The position numbers and the translations under genes were made by a program. The notes beneath the pieces are model-generated. The model saw only the letters and a list, made by a program, of their open reading frames with translations, made no database searches and had not been told where the DNA came from. 64,000 nucleotides of DNA from assembly GCF_026625825.1 (NCBI RefSeq), contig NZ_CP113065.1, positions 2,480,001 to 2,544,000 of the forward strand, given 5' to 3'. This document shows positions 27,310 to 36,381 of this stretch, piece by piece; the first letter of the stretch is position 1; each line of letters opens with the position of its first letter. This stretch comes from Pseudoxanthomonas sp. SL93. GTDB lineage: Bacteria > Pseudomonadota > Gammaproteobacteria > Xanthomonadales > Xanthomonadaceae.

Positions 27310-29691
27310 ATGGACATGGCCATCGCCTGCTGCCATCACTGCGGGGAGCCCGTCCCCCGGAGGGCGACGTCCGTCCGCGAAGATGCAACGACGCACGTTT
27401 ACTGCTGCGAAGGATGCGCCGCGGCGGCAACGTGGATCGAACAGTCCGACCTGGGCAGCTATTACCGCCTGCGCAGCAGCACCGCCAATCGCGTGCAGGC
27501 CGACGCGGCGGACATGCAGGACTGGGACCGCACCGAACTGCTGGACGAACACGCGCGTGTCGTCGCCGGCGGCCGCGAGATCGTGCTGCTGACCGATGGC
27601 ATGCGCTGCGCCGCGTGCGCGTGGCTGATCGATCGGGCGCTGGCGCGGGAACCGGGCGTGCTGGACACCACGGCCAACGCGGTGACCGGCCGCATCCGCA
27701 TCGCCTGGGATCCTTCACGCGCATCGCTGTCCTCATTACTGCAACGGCTGGCGATGCTCGGCTACCGCGCCTACCTGGCCACCGGTGAAGCGCGCGAACA
27801 GGCGCGCCTGAGCGAGCGCAGGCGCTGGTTGCTGCGACTGGGCGTGGCCGGGCTGGGTTCGCTGCAGGCGATGATGCTGGCCGAGGCGCTGTACCTGGAT
27901 GTCAACGCGACGATGCCGCTGCCCACGCGCGACCTGTTCCGCTGGCTGACGTTCCTGGTCAGCACGCCGGTGGTGTTCTACAGCGGCTGGCCCTTCCTGT
28001 CGGGGATGGCGCGCGAACTGCGTGCGCGTCACGTGGGCATGGACACGTTGATCGCCGGCTCCACGCTGCTGGCCTATTTCGCCAGCCTGGTGGAGACGGT
28101 CCGCGGCGGCACCCATGTCTGGTACGACGCGGCGGTGATGTTCGTGTTCCTGCTGCTGGCTGCACGCATGCTGGAGCAGCGCGCGCGCCACATCGCCACC
28201 GCGCAGGTCGATGCGCTGGCACGCGCGCAGCCCGTGTTCGCCACCCGTGAGCGCGCAGACGGCACGCGCGAAACGGTACCCCCGTCGGCGTTGCGCATCG
28301 GCGACACCGTCTGCGTGGCGGCGGGCGATGGCGTGCCGGCCGACGGCACGCTGCTGGACAGCCAGGCGGTGTTCGAGGAAGCGCTCCTGACCGGTGAGTC
28401 GCATCCTGTGGTGCGGCACCAGGGCGAGCCGGTCTATGCCGGCACCACGTGCCGCGAGCGGCCGGCACGGTTGCGCGTCGGCGCCACCGGCCCGGCCACG
28501 CGGTTGTCGCAGCTGGCCACGCTGGTGGAACAGGCGCAGGCGCATCGCCCACCGCTCGCCCGGACGGCGGATCGCGTGGGCCGCTATTTCGTGGTGACGC
28601 TGCTGGTGCTGGCCGTGCTCGTCTACGCGGGTTGGCGCATCGTCGCACCGGAGCGCGCCTTCGAAGTGACGCTGGCCCTGCTGGTCATCAGCTGCCCGTG
28701 CGCGCTGTCGCTGTCGGTGCCTGCCGTGCTGGCGGCCGCGCACGGCGCGCTGGCCCGGCGCGGGGTGCTGGCCACCCGACCGGAAGCCCTGGACACATTG
28801 GCGCGTGCAACCGACATCGTGTTCGACAAGACGGGCACGTTGACCGATGGCGCGCCTTCGCGCGTCTCGGTCGATCGATTGGCGGGTATCGATGAAGCCG
28901 CCGCGCTCACCATCGCGGCGGCACTGGAAAAAGACAGCGGCCATCCCTTGGCGGCGGCGTTTGCTGACATCGCGGTGCAGCGGACCGCGGTTTCGGTGAC
29001 CACGGTCAGTGGCCTCGGCGTGCAGGGCCACGTGGATGGGCGGCTCTGGCGGCTCGGTCGCGCCGACTGGGCCGCGGGTCGGGGGGACGACGGCGCTGTG
29101 TGGCTGGGCGATGGCACGCAGGCCATCGCGCGCTTCCAGGTGAGCGAGCGCCCGCGCGCGGACGCGGCCCCGGCGCTGGCGGCCCTGCGTGCCCAGGGCC
29201 TGCGCATCCATCTGGCCAGCGGCGATGGCGAAGGGGCGGTGCAACGGCTGGCGCATGCACTGGACATCGGTGACGCGCATGCGCGCCAGTCGCCGCTGGA
29301 CAAGCTGGCGCTGGTGAAGCGCCTGCAGGCAGAAGGCCGCATCGTCGCGATGGTGGGGGACGGGCTGAACGATGCACCGGTGCTCGCCGGTGCGGATGTT
29401 TCCATCGCCATGGGGGAAGGTGCACCGCTGGCGCAGCGCGCCGCCGACCTGGTGACCCTGCGCCCCAGCCTGCTGCGCATCGCCGATGCCGTACACGTGG
29501 CCCGCACGTCACGCCGGCTGGTCGCGCAGAACCTGGCGTGGGCGATCGGCTACAACGTGCTGGCGCTGCCGCTGGCCGCCGCGGGCATGGTGACGCCGTG
29601 GATCGCTGCCCTCGGCATGGCGGTATCCTCATTGGCCGTCACCCTCAACGCGCTGCGTCTTGCGCGGGATGGAGAAACGATCACCGCATGA
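27310..29691 (+). CDS. ccoI: Copper-transporting P-type ATPase of cbb3 assembly
   Basis: A 793-aa P1B-type ATPase. N-terminal metal sites 'CCHHCGEP' and 'CCEGCA', then 'MRCAACAWLI'; transport motif 'SCPCALSLSVP'; phosphorylation motif 'DKTGTLTDG'; hinge 'GDGLNDAPVLAGAD'. It exports copper across the inner membrane for the CuB site of cbb3 oxidase. Confidence 0.95.
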   Translation: MDMAIACCHHCGEPVPRRATSVREDATTHVYCCEGCAAAATWIEQSDLGSYYRLRSSTANRVQADAADMQDWDRTELLDEHARVVAGGREIVLLTDGMRCAACAWLIDRALAREPGVLDTTANAVTGRIRIAWDPSRASLSSLLQRLAMLGYRAYLATGEAREQARLSERRRWLLRLGVAGLGSLQAMMLAEALYLDVNATMPLPTRDLFRWLTFLVSTPVVFYSGWPFLSGMARELRARHVGMDTLIAGSTLLAYFASLVETVRGGTHVWYDAAVMFVFLLLAARMLEQRARHIATAQVDALARAQPVFATRERADGTRETVPPSALRIGDTVCVAAGDGVPADGTLLDSQAVFEEALLTGESHPVVRHQGEPVYAGTTCRERPARLRVGATGPATRLSQLATLVEQAQAHRPPLARTADRVGRYFVVTLLVLAVLVYAGWRIVAPERAFEVTLALLVISCPCALSLSVPAVLAAAHGALARRGVLATRPEALDTLARATDIVFDKTGTLTDGAPSRVSVDRLAGIDEAAALTIAAALEKDSGHPLAAAFADIAVQRTAVSVTTVSGLGVQGHVDGRLWRLGRADWAAGRGDDGAVWLGDGTQAIARFQVSERPRADAAPALAALRAQGLRIHLASGDGEGAVQRLAHALDIGDAHARQSPLDKLALVKRLQAEGRIVAMVGDGLNDAPVLAGADVSIAMGEGAPLAQRAADLVTLRPSLLRIADAVHVARTSRRLVAQNLAWAIGYNVLALPLAAAGMVTPWIAALGMAVSSLAVTLNALRLARDGETITA

Positions 29692-29870
29692 ACATCCTGC
29701 TGCTGCTGTTGCCGATCAGCCTGCTGCTCCTGGGCGCTGCCATCGCCGCGTTCGCCTGGGCCGTGCGCAAGGGCCAGTTCGACGACCTGGATACGCCGGC
29801 GCTGGACATCCTGGACGACGCGCCGCCTGCCCCGCCGCGCGCGCGGAAGAGCGACGGCGATGCCGGCTGA
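29688..29870 (+). CDS. ccoS: cbb3 oxidase maturation protein CcoS
   Basis: A 60-aa protein with one helix followed by 'WAVRKGQFDDLDTPALDIL', the CcoS signature. The ATG overlaps the ccoI stop (ATGA). Needed for cofactor insertion into the oxidase in known systems. Confidence 0.93.
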   Translation: MNILLLLLPISLLLLGAAIAAFAWAVRKGQFDDLDTPALDILDDAPPAPPRARKSDGDAG

Positions 29871-30585
29871 CACGCCTGTGCTGGTGGCGGCACTGCTGGC
29901 CGGGCTGGTCGGTAGCACGCATTGCGCGGTGATGTGCGGCGGCATCGCCACGGGTTTCTCGGCACTCTCCGCGCGGCAGGGCTGGCCGCATGCGCTGCAG
30001 CTCAACCTGGGCCGGGTCGCGGGTTACGCGCTGGCGGGTGGGCTGGTAGGCGCATTCGGTGGCGGGCTGCTGATGCTGTTCCGCCACGATGCCGTCGCAC
30101 TGGCGATGCGCGTGGGTGTCGGACTGGCGCTGGTGCTGCTTGCGTTGCGCCTGCTGGACCGGAAGGGGCGGCTTGATGTCGTCGCCCGGCCCGGCGCAAA
30201 GCTGTGGCACGCATTGCGCCCGCTGCATGCACGCGTACTGCCTGCGGACACCGTGCCACGCCGCCTGCTTGCAGGGGCCTTGTGGGGCTGGCTGCCCTGC
30301 GGCCTGAGTATCAGCGTGCTCACGGTCGCCTGGCTGCAGGCCAATCCGCGAGATGCGGCCTTGACGATGGCCGCCTTCGGCCTGGGTACGCTGCCGCTGA
30401 TGGTGCCGCTGACGTGGTCCGGCGCGCGCCTGGGCCGACTCTGGCAGCGGACGTCCCTGCGCGCGTTCGCCGCCTCGGTGGTGATGCTGGCGGGCGTGCT
30501 GACCATCGCCTCGCCATGGTTGATGCAGCAACCCGCGCTGCACGGCATCCTTGCCGCCCTTGGATGTCGTACGTTGCCTGCATGA
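29860..30585 (+). CDS. TauE/SafE-like (UreH-domain) membrane transporter
   Basis: A 241-aa protein with six or seven hydrophobic helices. 'GLVGSTHCAVMCGG' and 'WGWLPCGLSIS' are typical of the sulfite exporter TauE/SafE-UreH group found next to ccoS. Conserved His/Cys in the first motif fit metal handling. It overlaps ccoS by 11 bp. A role in metal supply to the oxidase is inferred from position. Confidence 0.85.
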   Translation: MPADTPVLVAALLAGLVGSTHCAVMCGGIATGFSALSARQGWPHALQLNLGRVAGYALAGGLVGAFGGGLLMLFRHDAVALAMRVGVGLALVLLALRLLDRKGRLDVVARPGAKLWHALRPLHARVLPADTVPRRLLAGALWGWLPCGLSISVLTVAWLQANPRDAALTMAAFGLGTLPLMVPLTWSGARLGRLWQRTSLRAFAASVVMLAGVLTIASPWLMQQPALHGILAALGCRTLPA

Positions 30586-30628
30586 GCCTGATTGTCTGCG
30601 CAACGCCCCACTCCCCGGCGGCAACCCC

Positions 30629-32338
30629 ATGAGCGCCGCACCTGGTTCCAACGGAGCGCGCACGGCCGCCGGGCAACTGGCGGGGCTTGGGCACGCCGCA
30701 CGCGGCCGCCTGCGCGCGGCCAGCGCACTGGCCGTGCTGTCCGGCGTACTGCTGATACCGCAGGCCGCCCTCATCGCCTCGGCCGTGCAGCAGGTCTTCA
30801 TCGACGGCGTGGCGCCTGGCCATGTCGCGATGTCGCTGTGGGGGCTGCTAGCCATCCTGCTGCTCCGCGCCGGACTGGGCTGGGCGGGTCGGCGGCTGGC
30901 CGACCGGGCGGTGGAACGCATCCGCGTGGATCTTCGCGCGCGCATCGCGCGGCGGCTGGTCGCGCGTGGGCCCTACTGGGTGCGTTCGCAGCAGAGCGGC
31001 GCGCTGGCCGAGCGCATGGGCACCCACGTCGACGCGCTGGAAGGCTACTTCGGCGGCTTCCTCCCCGTACGCGCCGAAGTGGTGTGGGTGCCGCTGGCGA
31101 TCCTGGTGGCGGCGTTCTCGGTGGACCGCACGGTGGGCGCCATCCTGCTGCTGACACTGCCCCTAGCGCCGGTGTTCATGATGCTGGTGGGGTACGGCGC
31201 GGAAGCGGCCAGTCGCCAGCAGTTGCAGGCGCTGTCGCGGATGGGCGGGCATTTCGCCGACCGCCTGCGCGGGCTCGGGCTCATTCGCCTGTATGGCCAG
31301 GGCGAGAACGAACTGTGCGGCATCGAAGCCGCGGCCGAAGGCCTGCGCGTACGCAGCCTGAAGGTGCTGCGCATCGCCTTCCTGTCATCGGCGGTGCTGG
31401 AGTTCTTCGCGTCGCTCAGCGTGGCGATGGTCGCGTTGTACCTGGGGCTCACCTATCTGGGCATGCTCGACCTGCGCGCGTCGCCGCTGACGTTGGGCGC
31501 AGGCGTGTTCTGCCTGCTGCTGGCGCCTGAATTCCATGCGCCGTTGCGCCGGCTGGCGACGCACTACCACGACCGCGCAGCCGCACTGGCGGCGGTGGAC
31601 GAGATCACGGCGGTGCTGGGCGATCTGGACGAGACCGTGCCTGGCGATGCGTCCACGACCGCGACCCTTGTCGTGGGCAGCACCACGGACGACATCGGCG
31701 CGCCGCTCATCTCGGTCCGTGGCCTGCGCGTGCGACACGCCGCGGCGATGCCGCCGGTGATCCAGGCATTGGACCTGACACTACGCCGCGGCGACCACAT
31801 CGCCCTCGCCGGCCCCAGCGGCGGCGGCAAGAGCACGCTGCTGGAAGCACTGGCGGGCTGGCTGCCGATCAAGGACGGCACCATCGAGCGCGCGCACGGC
31901 CTGCGCATTGGTTACGCGCCGCAACGGCCTTTCCTGTTTGCCGGCAGCCTGGCCGACAACCTGCGCCTGGCGCGGCCGGACGCGAGCGACCTCGACCTCC
32001 GTCGCGCCGCCGAGGCGGCGCAGGTGCTGCGCTTTGCCGATCGCCTGCCGGAGGGACTGGACACGGTGATCGGTGAGCGGGGTTTCGGCCTGTCGGGAGG
32101 CGAGGCGCGCCGCATCGCGTTGGCGCGCGTGTTCCTGCGCGACCCGGACGTGCTGCTGCTTGACGAACCCACCGCCTTCCTCGACGCCGACACCGAAGCG
32201 GCGGTGCTGCGCGCGATCATCGCGTTCGCACAGGGCCGCGCCTTGCTGATGGCCACGCACGGTCGTACGGCGATGGCGTCGATGCAGCAGGTGTACCGGC
32301 TGCGGGATGGGCGCCTGCGCGCGGAGGACGCGGCATGA
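30629..32338 (+). CDS. cydD: Thiol reductant ABC exporter subunit CydD
   Basis: A 569-aa half-transporter: membrane domain (~30-320) then ATPase with Walker A 'GPSGGGKST', signature 'LSGGEARR' and Walker B 'VLLLDEPT'. With CydC it exports cysteine/glutathione to the periplasm, needed for cytochrome bd assembly. ATG 30629 has no clear ribosome-binding site; an in-frame ATG at 30551 lies inside the preceding gene. Confidence 0.9.
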   Translation: MSAAPGSNGARTAAGQLAGLGHAARGRLRAASALAVLSGVLLIPQAALIASAVQQVFIDGVAPGHVAMSLWGLLAILLLRAGLGWAGRRLADRAVERIRVDLRARIARRLVARGPYWVRSQQSGALAERMGTHVDALEGYFGGFLPVRAEVVWVPLAILVAAFSVDRTVGAILLLTLPLAPVFMMLVGYGAEAASRQQLQALSRMGGHFADRLRGLGLIRLYGQGENELCGIEAAAEGLRVRSLKVLRIAFLSSAVLEFFASLSVAMVALYLGLTYLGMLDLRASPLTLGAGVFCLLLAPEFHAPLRRLATHYHDRAAALAAVDEITAVLGDLDETVPGDASTTATLVVGSTTDDIGAPLISVRGLRVRHAAAMPPVIQALDLTLRRGDHIALAGPSGGGKSTLLEALAGWLPIKDGTIERAHGLRIGYAPQRPFLFAGSLADNLRLARPDASDLDLRRAAEAAQVLRFADRLPEGLDTVIGERGFGLSGGEARRIALARVFLRDPDVLLLDEPTAFLDADTEAAVLRAIIAFAQGRALLMATHGRTAMASMQQVYRLRDGRLRAEDAA

Positions 32339-34029
32339 GCCTTCCCGACGACCTGAGCGGCGCCTCGCTCCGTTGCGTGTTCCAGCGGCATCGGCGCCTG
32401 ATCGTGCTGACGGTGGCACTGCTGCTGTTGACGCTGCTGGCCGGCACGGGCCTGCTGGGCCTGTCAGGCCACTTCCTCACCGCCGCCTCGCTGGCGGGCG
32501 CGGGGGCGATGGGGTTCAACTTCTTCGGGCCATCGGCGGGCATCCGTGCTTTGACGTTCGTGCGCATCCTGTCGCGCTACGCCGAAAAGCTGCTGGGCCA
32601 CGACGCCACCCTGCGCGTGGCGCGCGACCTGCGCGTGTGGTTCTTCCGCCGTGCCCTGCCACGGGCACCGCTGGGCCTGGGGCGCCTCCGCATCGGCGAT
32701 CTCATGGCACGGCTGGTGGCGGACATCGAGGCCGTCGACGGCCTGCTGGTGCGCGCCATCGGTCCGCTGCTGGCTTTGCTGATGCTGGCGCTGGTGGCCG
32801 TGGGCGTCGCGCTTTCACTGCTGCCGTCGGCCGGCGTGCTGCTGCTTGGCGTGCTGTTCCTGCTGGGCGGCGCCATCCCGTGGATCACCTCGCGCGGTGT
32901 CGCGACGCTGGAAGAGGATCGCGCCACGGCACGGTCGGACCTGCGTGCCGCCGTGCAGGAAGGCATCGAGGGCGCCACCGACCTGGCCGCGATGGACGCC
33001 ACCGCCGCGTGGCTGCAGGCCCTGGATGCACGCAGTCGTGCCGTCGCCACGTGGGAGGACCGCCGCAAGCGGCGGCTCGCCGCCGGCAACGCGGCGCATG
33101 CCGGCGTCACTGCACTCGCATTGCCGGCGATGCTGTGGCTGTTGCTGTCCGCCGCGCATGAGGGACGCATCGCTGCCGCCACGGCGGGCGGCCTGTTCTT
33201 CATGAGCCTGGCCGTGCTGGAAGCGGCCGCGGGCATCGCACTGGCATGGCAGTCCTGGCGGGCCACGACCGCGTCGGCGCGGCGACTGGAGGACATCACG
33301 CAGCCGGGGGACGACAGCACCGAGGCCACGGGCGGGGCGGCACCCTCGCGGCACGGCGAACTGGAGTTGCGCGACGTGTCCTTCCACTGGCCAGGCAGCA
33401 CGCGGCAGGTGCTGGAAGGCGCGCAGTTGCGGGTCGGTGCGGGCGAGCGCGTCGTCATCTACGGCGACAGTGGCGAAGGCAAGTCCTCGCTGCTGGCGCT
33501 GGTGCTGCGCCTGTGCGACCCGCAGGCGGGCAGCGTGCGGTTCGATGGTGACGACCTGCGCACGCTCGATGCCGCGCAGTGGCACGCCCGCATCACCTGG
33601 CTGCCGCAGGACGCGCCGGTGTTTTCCGGCAGCGTGCGCGAGAACCTGCAACTGGGCGACCCGCAGGCCCCCGATGCACGCCTCTGGCAGGTATTGGAAC
33701 AGGTACGCCTGGACACGCGGTTCCGCGAGACGGACCTGGGGCTGGACACATGGGTCGGCGAGAGCGGGGCCACGCTGTCGGCCGGACAGTCGCGGCGACT
33801 GGCGCTGGCGCGCGCGCTGCTGCGGGACGCGCCGCTGCTGTTGCTGGATGAACCCACCGAGGGACTGGACCACGACACCGCGGACGCGCTGATGCAGGAC
33901 ATGGCCACGGCCTGCGAAGGCCGCAGCGTACTGATCATCAGCCACGACACCCTGCCGGACGGCGTCGTGCATGCGCGCTACCGGCTGCGCGACGGCACGC
34001 TGCAGCGGATCCAAGCACCCGCGGAATGA
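32335..34029 (+). CDS. cydC: Thiol reductant ABC exporter subunit CydC
   Basis: A 564-aa half-transporter, partner of CydD, coupled by ATGA overlap. The ATPase domain has 'GDSGEGKSS' (Walker A), 'LSAGQSRR' (signature) and 'LLLLDEPTEGLD' (Walker B). 'LLGLSGHFLTAAS' in the first helices is typical of CydC. It ends the 12-kb cco-cydDC run. Confidence 0.92.
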   Translation: MSLPDDLSGASLRCVFQRHRRLIVLTVALLLLTLLAGTGLLGLSGHFLTAASLAGAGAMGFNFFGPSAGIRALTFVRILSRYAEKLLGHDATLRVARDLRVWFFRRALPRAPLGLGRLRIGDLMARLVADIEAVDGLLVRAIGPLLALLMLALVAVGVALSLLPSAGVLLLGVLFLLGGAIPWITSRGVATLEEDRATARSDLRAAVQEGIEGATDLAAMDATAAWLQALDARSRAVATWEDRRKRRLAAGNAAHAGVTALALPAMLWLLLSAAHEGRIAAATAGGLFFMSLAVLEAAAGIALAWQSWRATTASARRLEDITQPGDDSTEATGGAAPSRHGELELRDVSFHWPGSTRQVLEGAQLRVGAGERVVIYGDSGEGKSSLLALVLRLCDPQAGSVRFDGDDLRTLDAAQWHARITWLPQDAPVFSGSVRENLQLGDPQAPDARLWQVLEQVRLDTRFRETDLGLDTWVGESGATLSAGQSRRLALARALLRDAPLLLLDEPTEGLDHDTADALMQDMATACEGRSVLIISHDTLPDGVVHARYRLRDGTLQRIQAPAE

Positions 34030-34095
34030 GCGGACAGTGGCACCCTTGGACCGCTTTATGCGTGATCAAGGGCAATCGCTCGGAGCATGTGGCGC

Positions 34096-35199
34096 ATGCC
34101 GACCTACCAGGCCCCCGGGGTGTATATCGATGAGGCCGGGCGCCGGCCGGGCATGCCGTCGGCCGCGCCCGCGACGTTGTTCGTCTGCGACACCCTGCAG
34201 GATGATGAAACGCACATCGTGCGGGTCGCCGGCATGGCGGACTATGCCGCGCAGTGGGGCAGCCCCGACACACACCTGGTCGGGCGCGCCCTCCGGCATT
34301 TCTTCGCCAACGGCGGGCACACGGCCCACGTACTGCGGCTGGCGAAGGACGAAGACGGCGTTGCCGCGGCCATCGCATCCGCGCTCGCGGCCGGAGGCGC
34401 ACTGGAGACGGCGAGCTTCACCCTGCTCTGCGCACCGGGCCTGGCCGACCTGCCTGCACTGAAGGCCCTGCAGCAATGGTGCGCCGCGCGCGACGCGTTC
34501 CTGCTGATCGACGCGCCGCGTGACGCCAGCCACGATGCCGTGCTCGCCCATGCCGATGCGCTGGCCGGCGAAGACGCCTCGCACTCCGCGCTCTACCACC
34601 CCTGGCTGCGCGACGCGCGCGGCGCCTGTCCGCCATGCGGCGCCCTTGCCGGGCTGTACACGCGCAACGATGCCGCGCATGGCCCGTGGAAGGCGCCGGC
34701 GGGCACCGACGCGGACCTGCGCGGCGTACTGGGCGTGCAGGTGATGCTGTCCGACCAGGAGATCACCCGCCTCAACCCGCGGGCGGTCAATGCGATCCGC
34801 TGGGGCCGCAGCAGCGTGATCGCGTGGAGTGCACGCACGCTGGCGGGCCAGGACGGCAACGCGTCGGCATTCAAGTACGTTTCCGTGCGCCGCCTGGCCT
34901 CGCACCTGCAGCTGACGCTGCGGCATGACCTGGCGTGGGTGGCGTTCGAATCCAACACGCCGGCCCTGTGGGCACGGGTCGCGTCGCACGCGGAGCGCGT
35001 GCTGCAGGGGCTGTTCCTGGAGGGCGCATTCCGCGGTACCCGGCCGCGCGACGCCTACGTGGTCCGCTGTGGCAGCGATACCCTGACCGCCGACGACATC
35101 GCCCACGGCCGGGTCCATCTGCTGGTCGGATTCGCCCCGCTCAAGCCCAGCGAATTCGTGATGCTGCGCATCACGCTGCAGGCCGCGGACGCCACCTGA
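34096..35199 (+). CDS. Orphan contractile tail-sheath-like protein
   Basis: A 367-aa protein of the phage/contractile-system tail sheath family. It starts 'MPTYQAPGVYIDE', has 'NAIRWGRSSVIAWSARTL' and 'KYVSVRRLASHLQ', and ends with the conserved 'LTADDIAHGRVHLLVGFAPLKPSEFVML'. An ATG at 34087 is an alternative start. Shorter than common sheaths (~480 aa). There is no tube, baseplate, spike or ATPase gene nearby; the neighbours are cydC and an FNR regulator. It may be a relic of a contractile system, a stand-alone sheath with a new role, or one part of a scattered system. Codon use and GC match the chromosome, so it is not a recent arrival. Confidence 0.82.
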   Translation: MPTYQAPGVYIDEAGRRPGMPSAAPATLFVCDTLQDDETHIVRVAGMADYAAQWGSPDTHLVGRALRHFFANGGHTAHVLRLAKDEDGVAAAIASALAAGGALETASFTLLCAPGLADLPALKALQQWCAARDAFLLIDAPRDASHDAVLAHADALAGEDASHSALYHPWLRDARGACPPCGALAGLYTRNDAAHGPWKAPAGTDADLRGVLGVQVMLSDQEITRLNPRAVNAIRWGRSSVIAWSARTLAGQDGNASAFKYVSVRRLASHLQLTLRHDLAWVAFESNTPALWARVASHAERVLQGLFLEGAFRGTRPRDAYVVRCGSDTLTADDIAHGRVHLLVGFAPLKPSEFVMLRITLQAADAT

Positions 35200-35209
35200 G
35201 TGATTCGGC

Positions 35210-35980
35210 TTACGCGCGCGCTTCCGCCAGCGCGTCGAGGCGTGCGCGGTCGAGCAGGCGCACGTGGTGGGGATCATCGGTGGCGATGCTGCCTTCCTGG
35301 CGCAGGCGGGTGAAGCTGCGGCTGACGGTTTCCACGGTCAGCCCCAGGTAGTCGGCGATGTCGGTGCGGGTCATCGGCAGGATCACCTCGCTGTCGTCCT
35401 GCCCCTGGCGTCGGCGGCGCATCGCCATGTCCACCAGGAAACCCGCCAGCCGCTCCATGGGATTGAGCCGCGCAAGCGACATCAGGTTGCCGCGGGTGGC
35501 ATCCAGCTCCACGCAGGCGCGTTCCAGCAGTTCGCGCTCCAGCTGCGGATGGTCGCTGCACAGCGTGCGCATGTCGGACATCGAGAACGCGCAGACCGTG
35601 CTGTCGATGATGGCTTCGATGCTGTGGCGGTAGTGCGAGGCGCCGCTGAAGCCGATGAAGTCGCCCGGCATCAGGAACCCCGCCACCAGGCGGCGGCCAT
35701 CCGGCAGCAGGCGCATGCGGCGCAGCGCACCCCTCGTGACCGTGAAAACGCCGCGCCGGGCCTCGCCCTCGCGCACCAGCAACTCACCGGCGCGCAGCCG
35801 CATGTCGTCTGCCAGGGCTTCCAGTTCGCGTGCGTTTTCCAGGGGCAGGGCCGCGCAGACGGCCAGATGGCGGACCAGGCAGCCGGTGCAGCCGCGCGCA
35901 TTGGCCTGGCAGGCGGGGGGGTCAGCCAACGCCTCCGCAGGCACCGGCACGCCGTTCTGGCGGAGGATGCGGAAGCTCAT
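35210..35980 (-). CDS. FNR-type oxygen-responsive regulator
   Basis: A 256-aa Crp/Fnr protein. Candidate [4Fe-4S] ligands are C24, C31, C34 and C42 (C-x2-C-x7-C, as in FnrN/FnrL types), with a further Cys in 'STVCAFSM' near the effector domain. The helix-turn-helix 'TVETVSRSFTRLRQEG' has the Glu-x2-Ser-Arg set that reads TTGAT half-sites, matching the box at 21600-21613. It should switch on the oxidase genes when oxygen falls. It converges on the sheath gene. Confidence 0.9.
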   Translation of the reverse strand: MSFRILRQNGVPVPAEALADPPACQANARGCTGCLVRHLAVCAALPLENARELEALADDMRLRAGELLVREGEARRGVFTVTRGALRRMRLLPDGRRLVAGFLMPGDFIGFSGASHYRHSIEAIIDSTVCAFSMSDMRTLCSDHPQLERELLERACVELDATRGNLMSLARLNPMERLAGFLVDMAMRRRRQGQDDSEVILPMTRTDIADYLGLTVETVSRSFTRLRQEGSIATDDPHHVRLLDRARLDALAEARA

Positions 35981-36381
35981 GAGGGGCGCGGGAAGGATCG
36001 CATTCAGCGGGCATCATACGCCCGCGTCTCCACCCCCATCGCCGGCATCGACCTGAACCGTCGGTCCGGGCGCCAAGGAATTTCCCCCATTCAGGCGGCG
36101 GATCGGTTACAGTGCGCGCCGCTTGCCAGCGGCCGTTCGTTTCCCCATGGTCCGCCGGCGCCGGGATGTCCAATCGACCTCCCGCGCCCGCCCGCTCCGA
36201 CTTCTTTCGTTGCGCAAGCCCGGATCCGCCGTTTTGGCGACTCCGCACCCCTTCTCGCAGCGCGGTTTCAGGGAACGCTTCGAGTCACGGTCATTCCGCA
36301 TTCCGCGTGTCGAACGCTGCCGCACAGTTCCTGTGCCGGCGTCGCGCGTGTGTCCGGCCGGCCGACTTTGGAGCTTCAACA
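35981..36381. other. Long leader/promoter region of rhlE
   Basis: The 400 bases between the divergent FNR and rhlE genes hold both promoters. The rhlE frame stays open upstream of ATG 36382, but that part has no helicase similarity. No FNR box was found here, so autoregulation is not visible. Nothing else was recognised. Confidence 0.4.
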
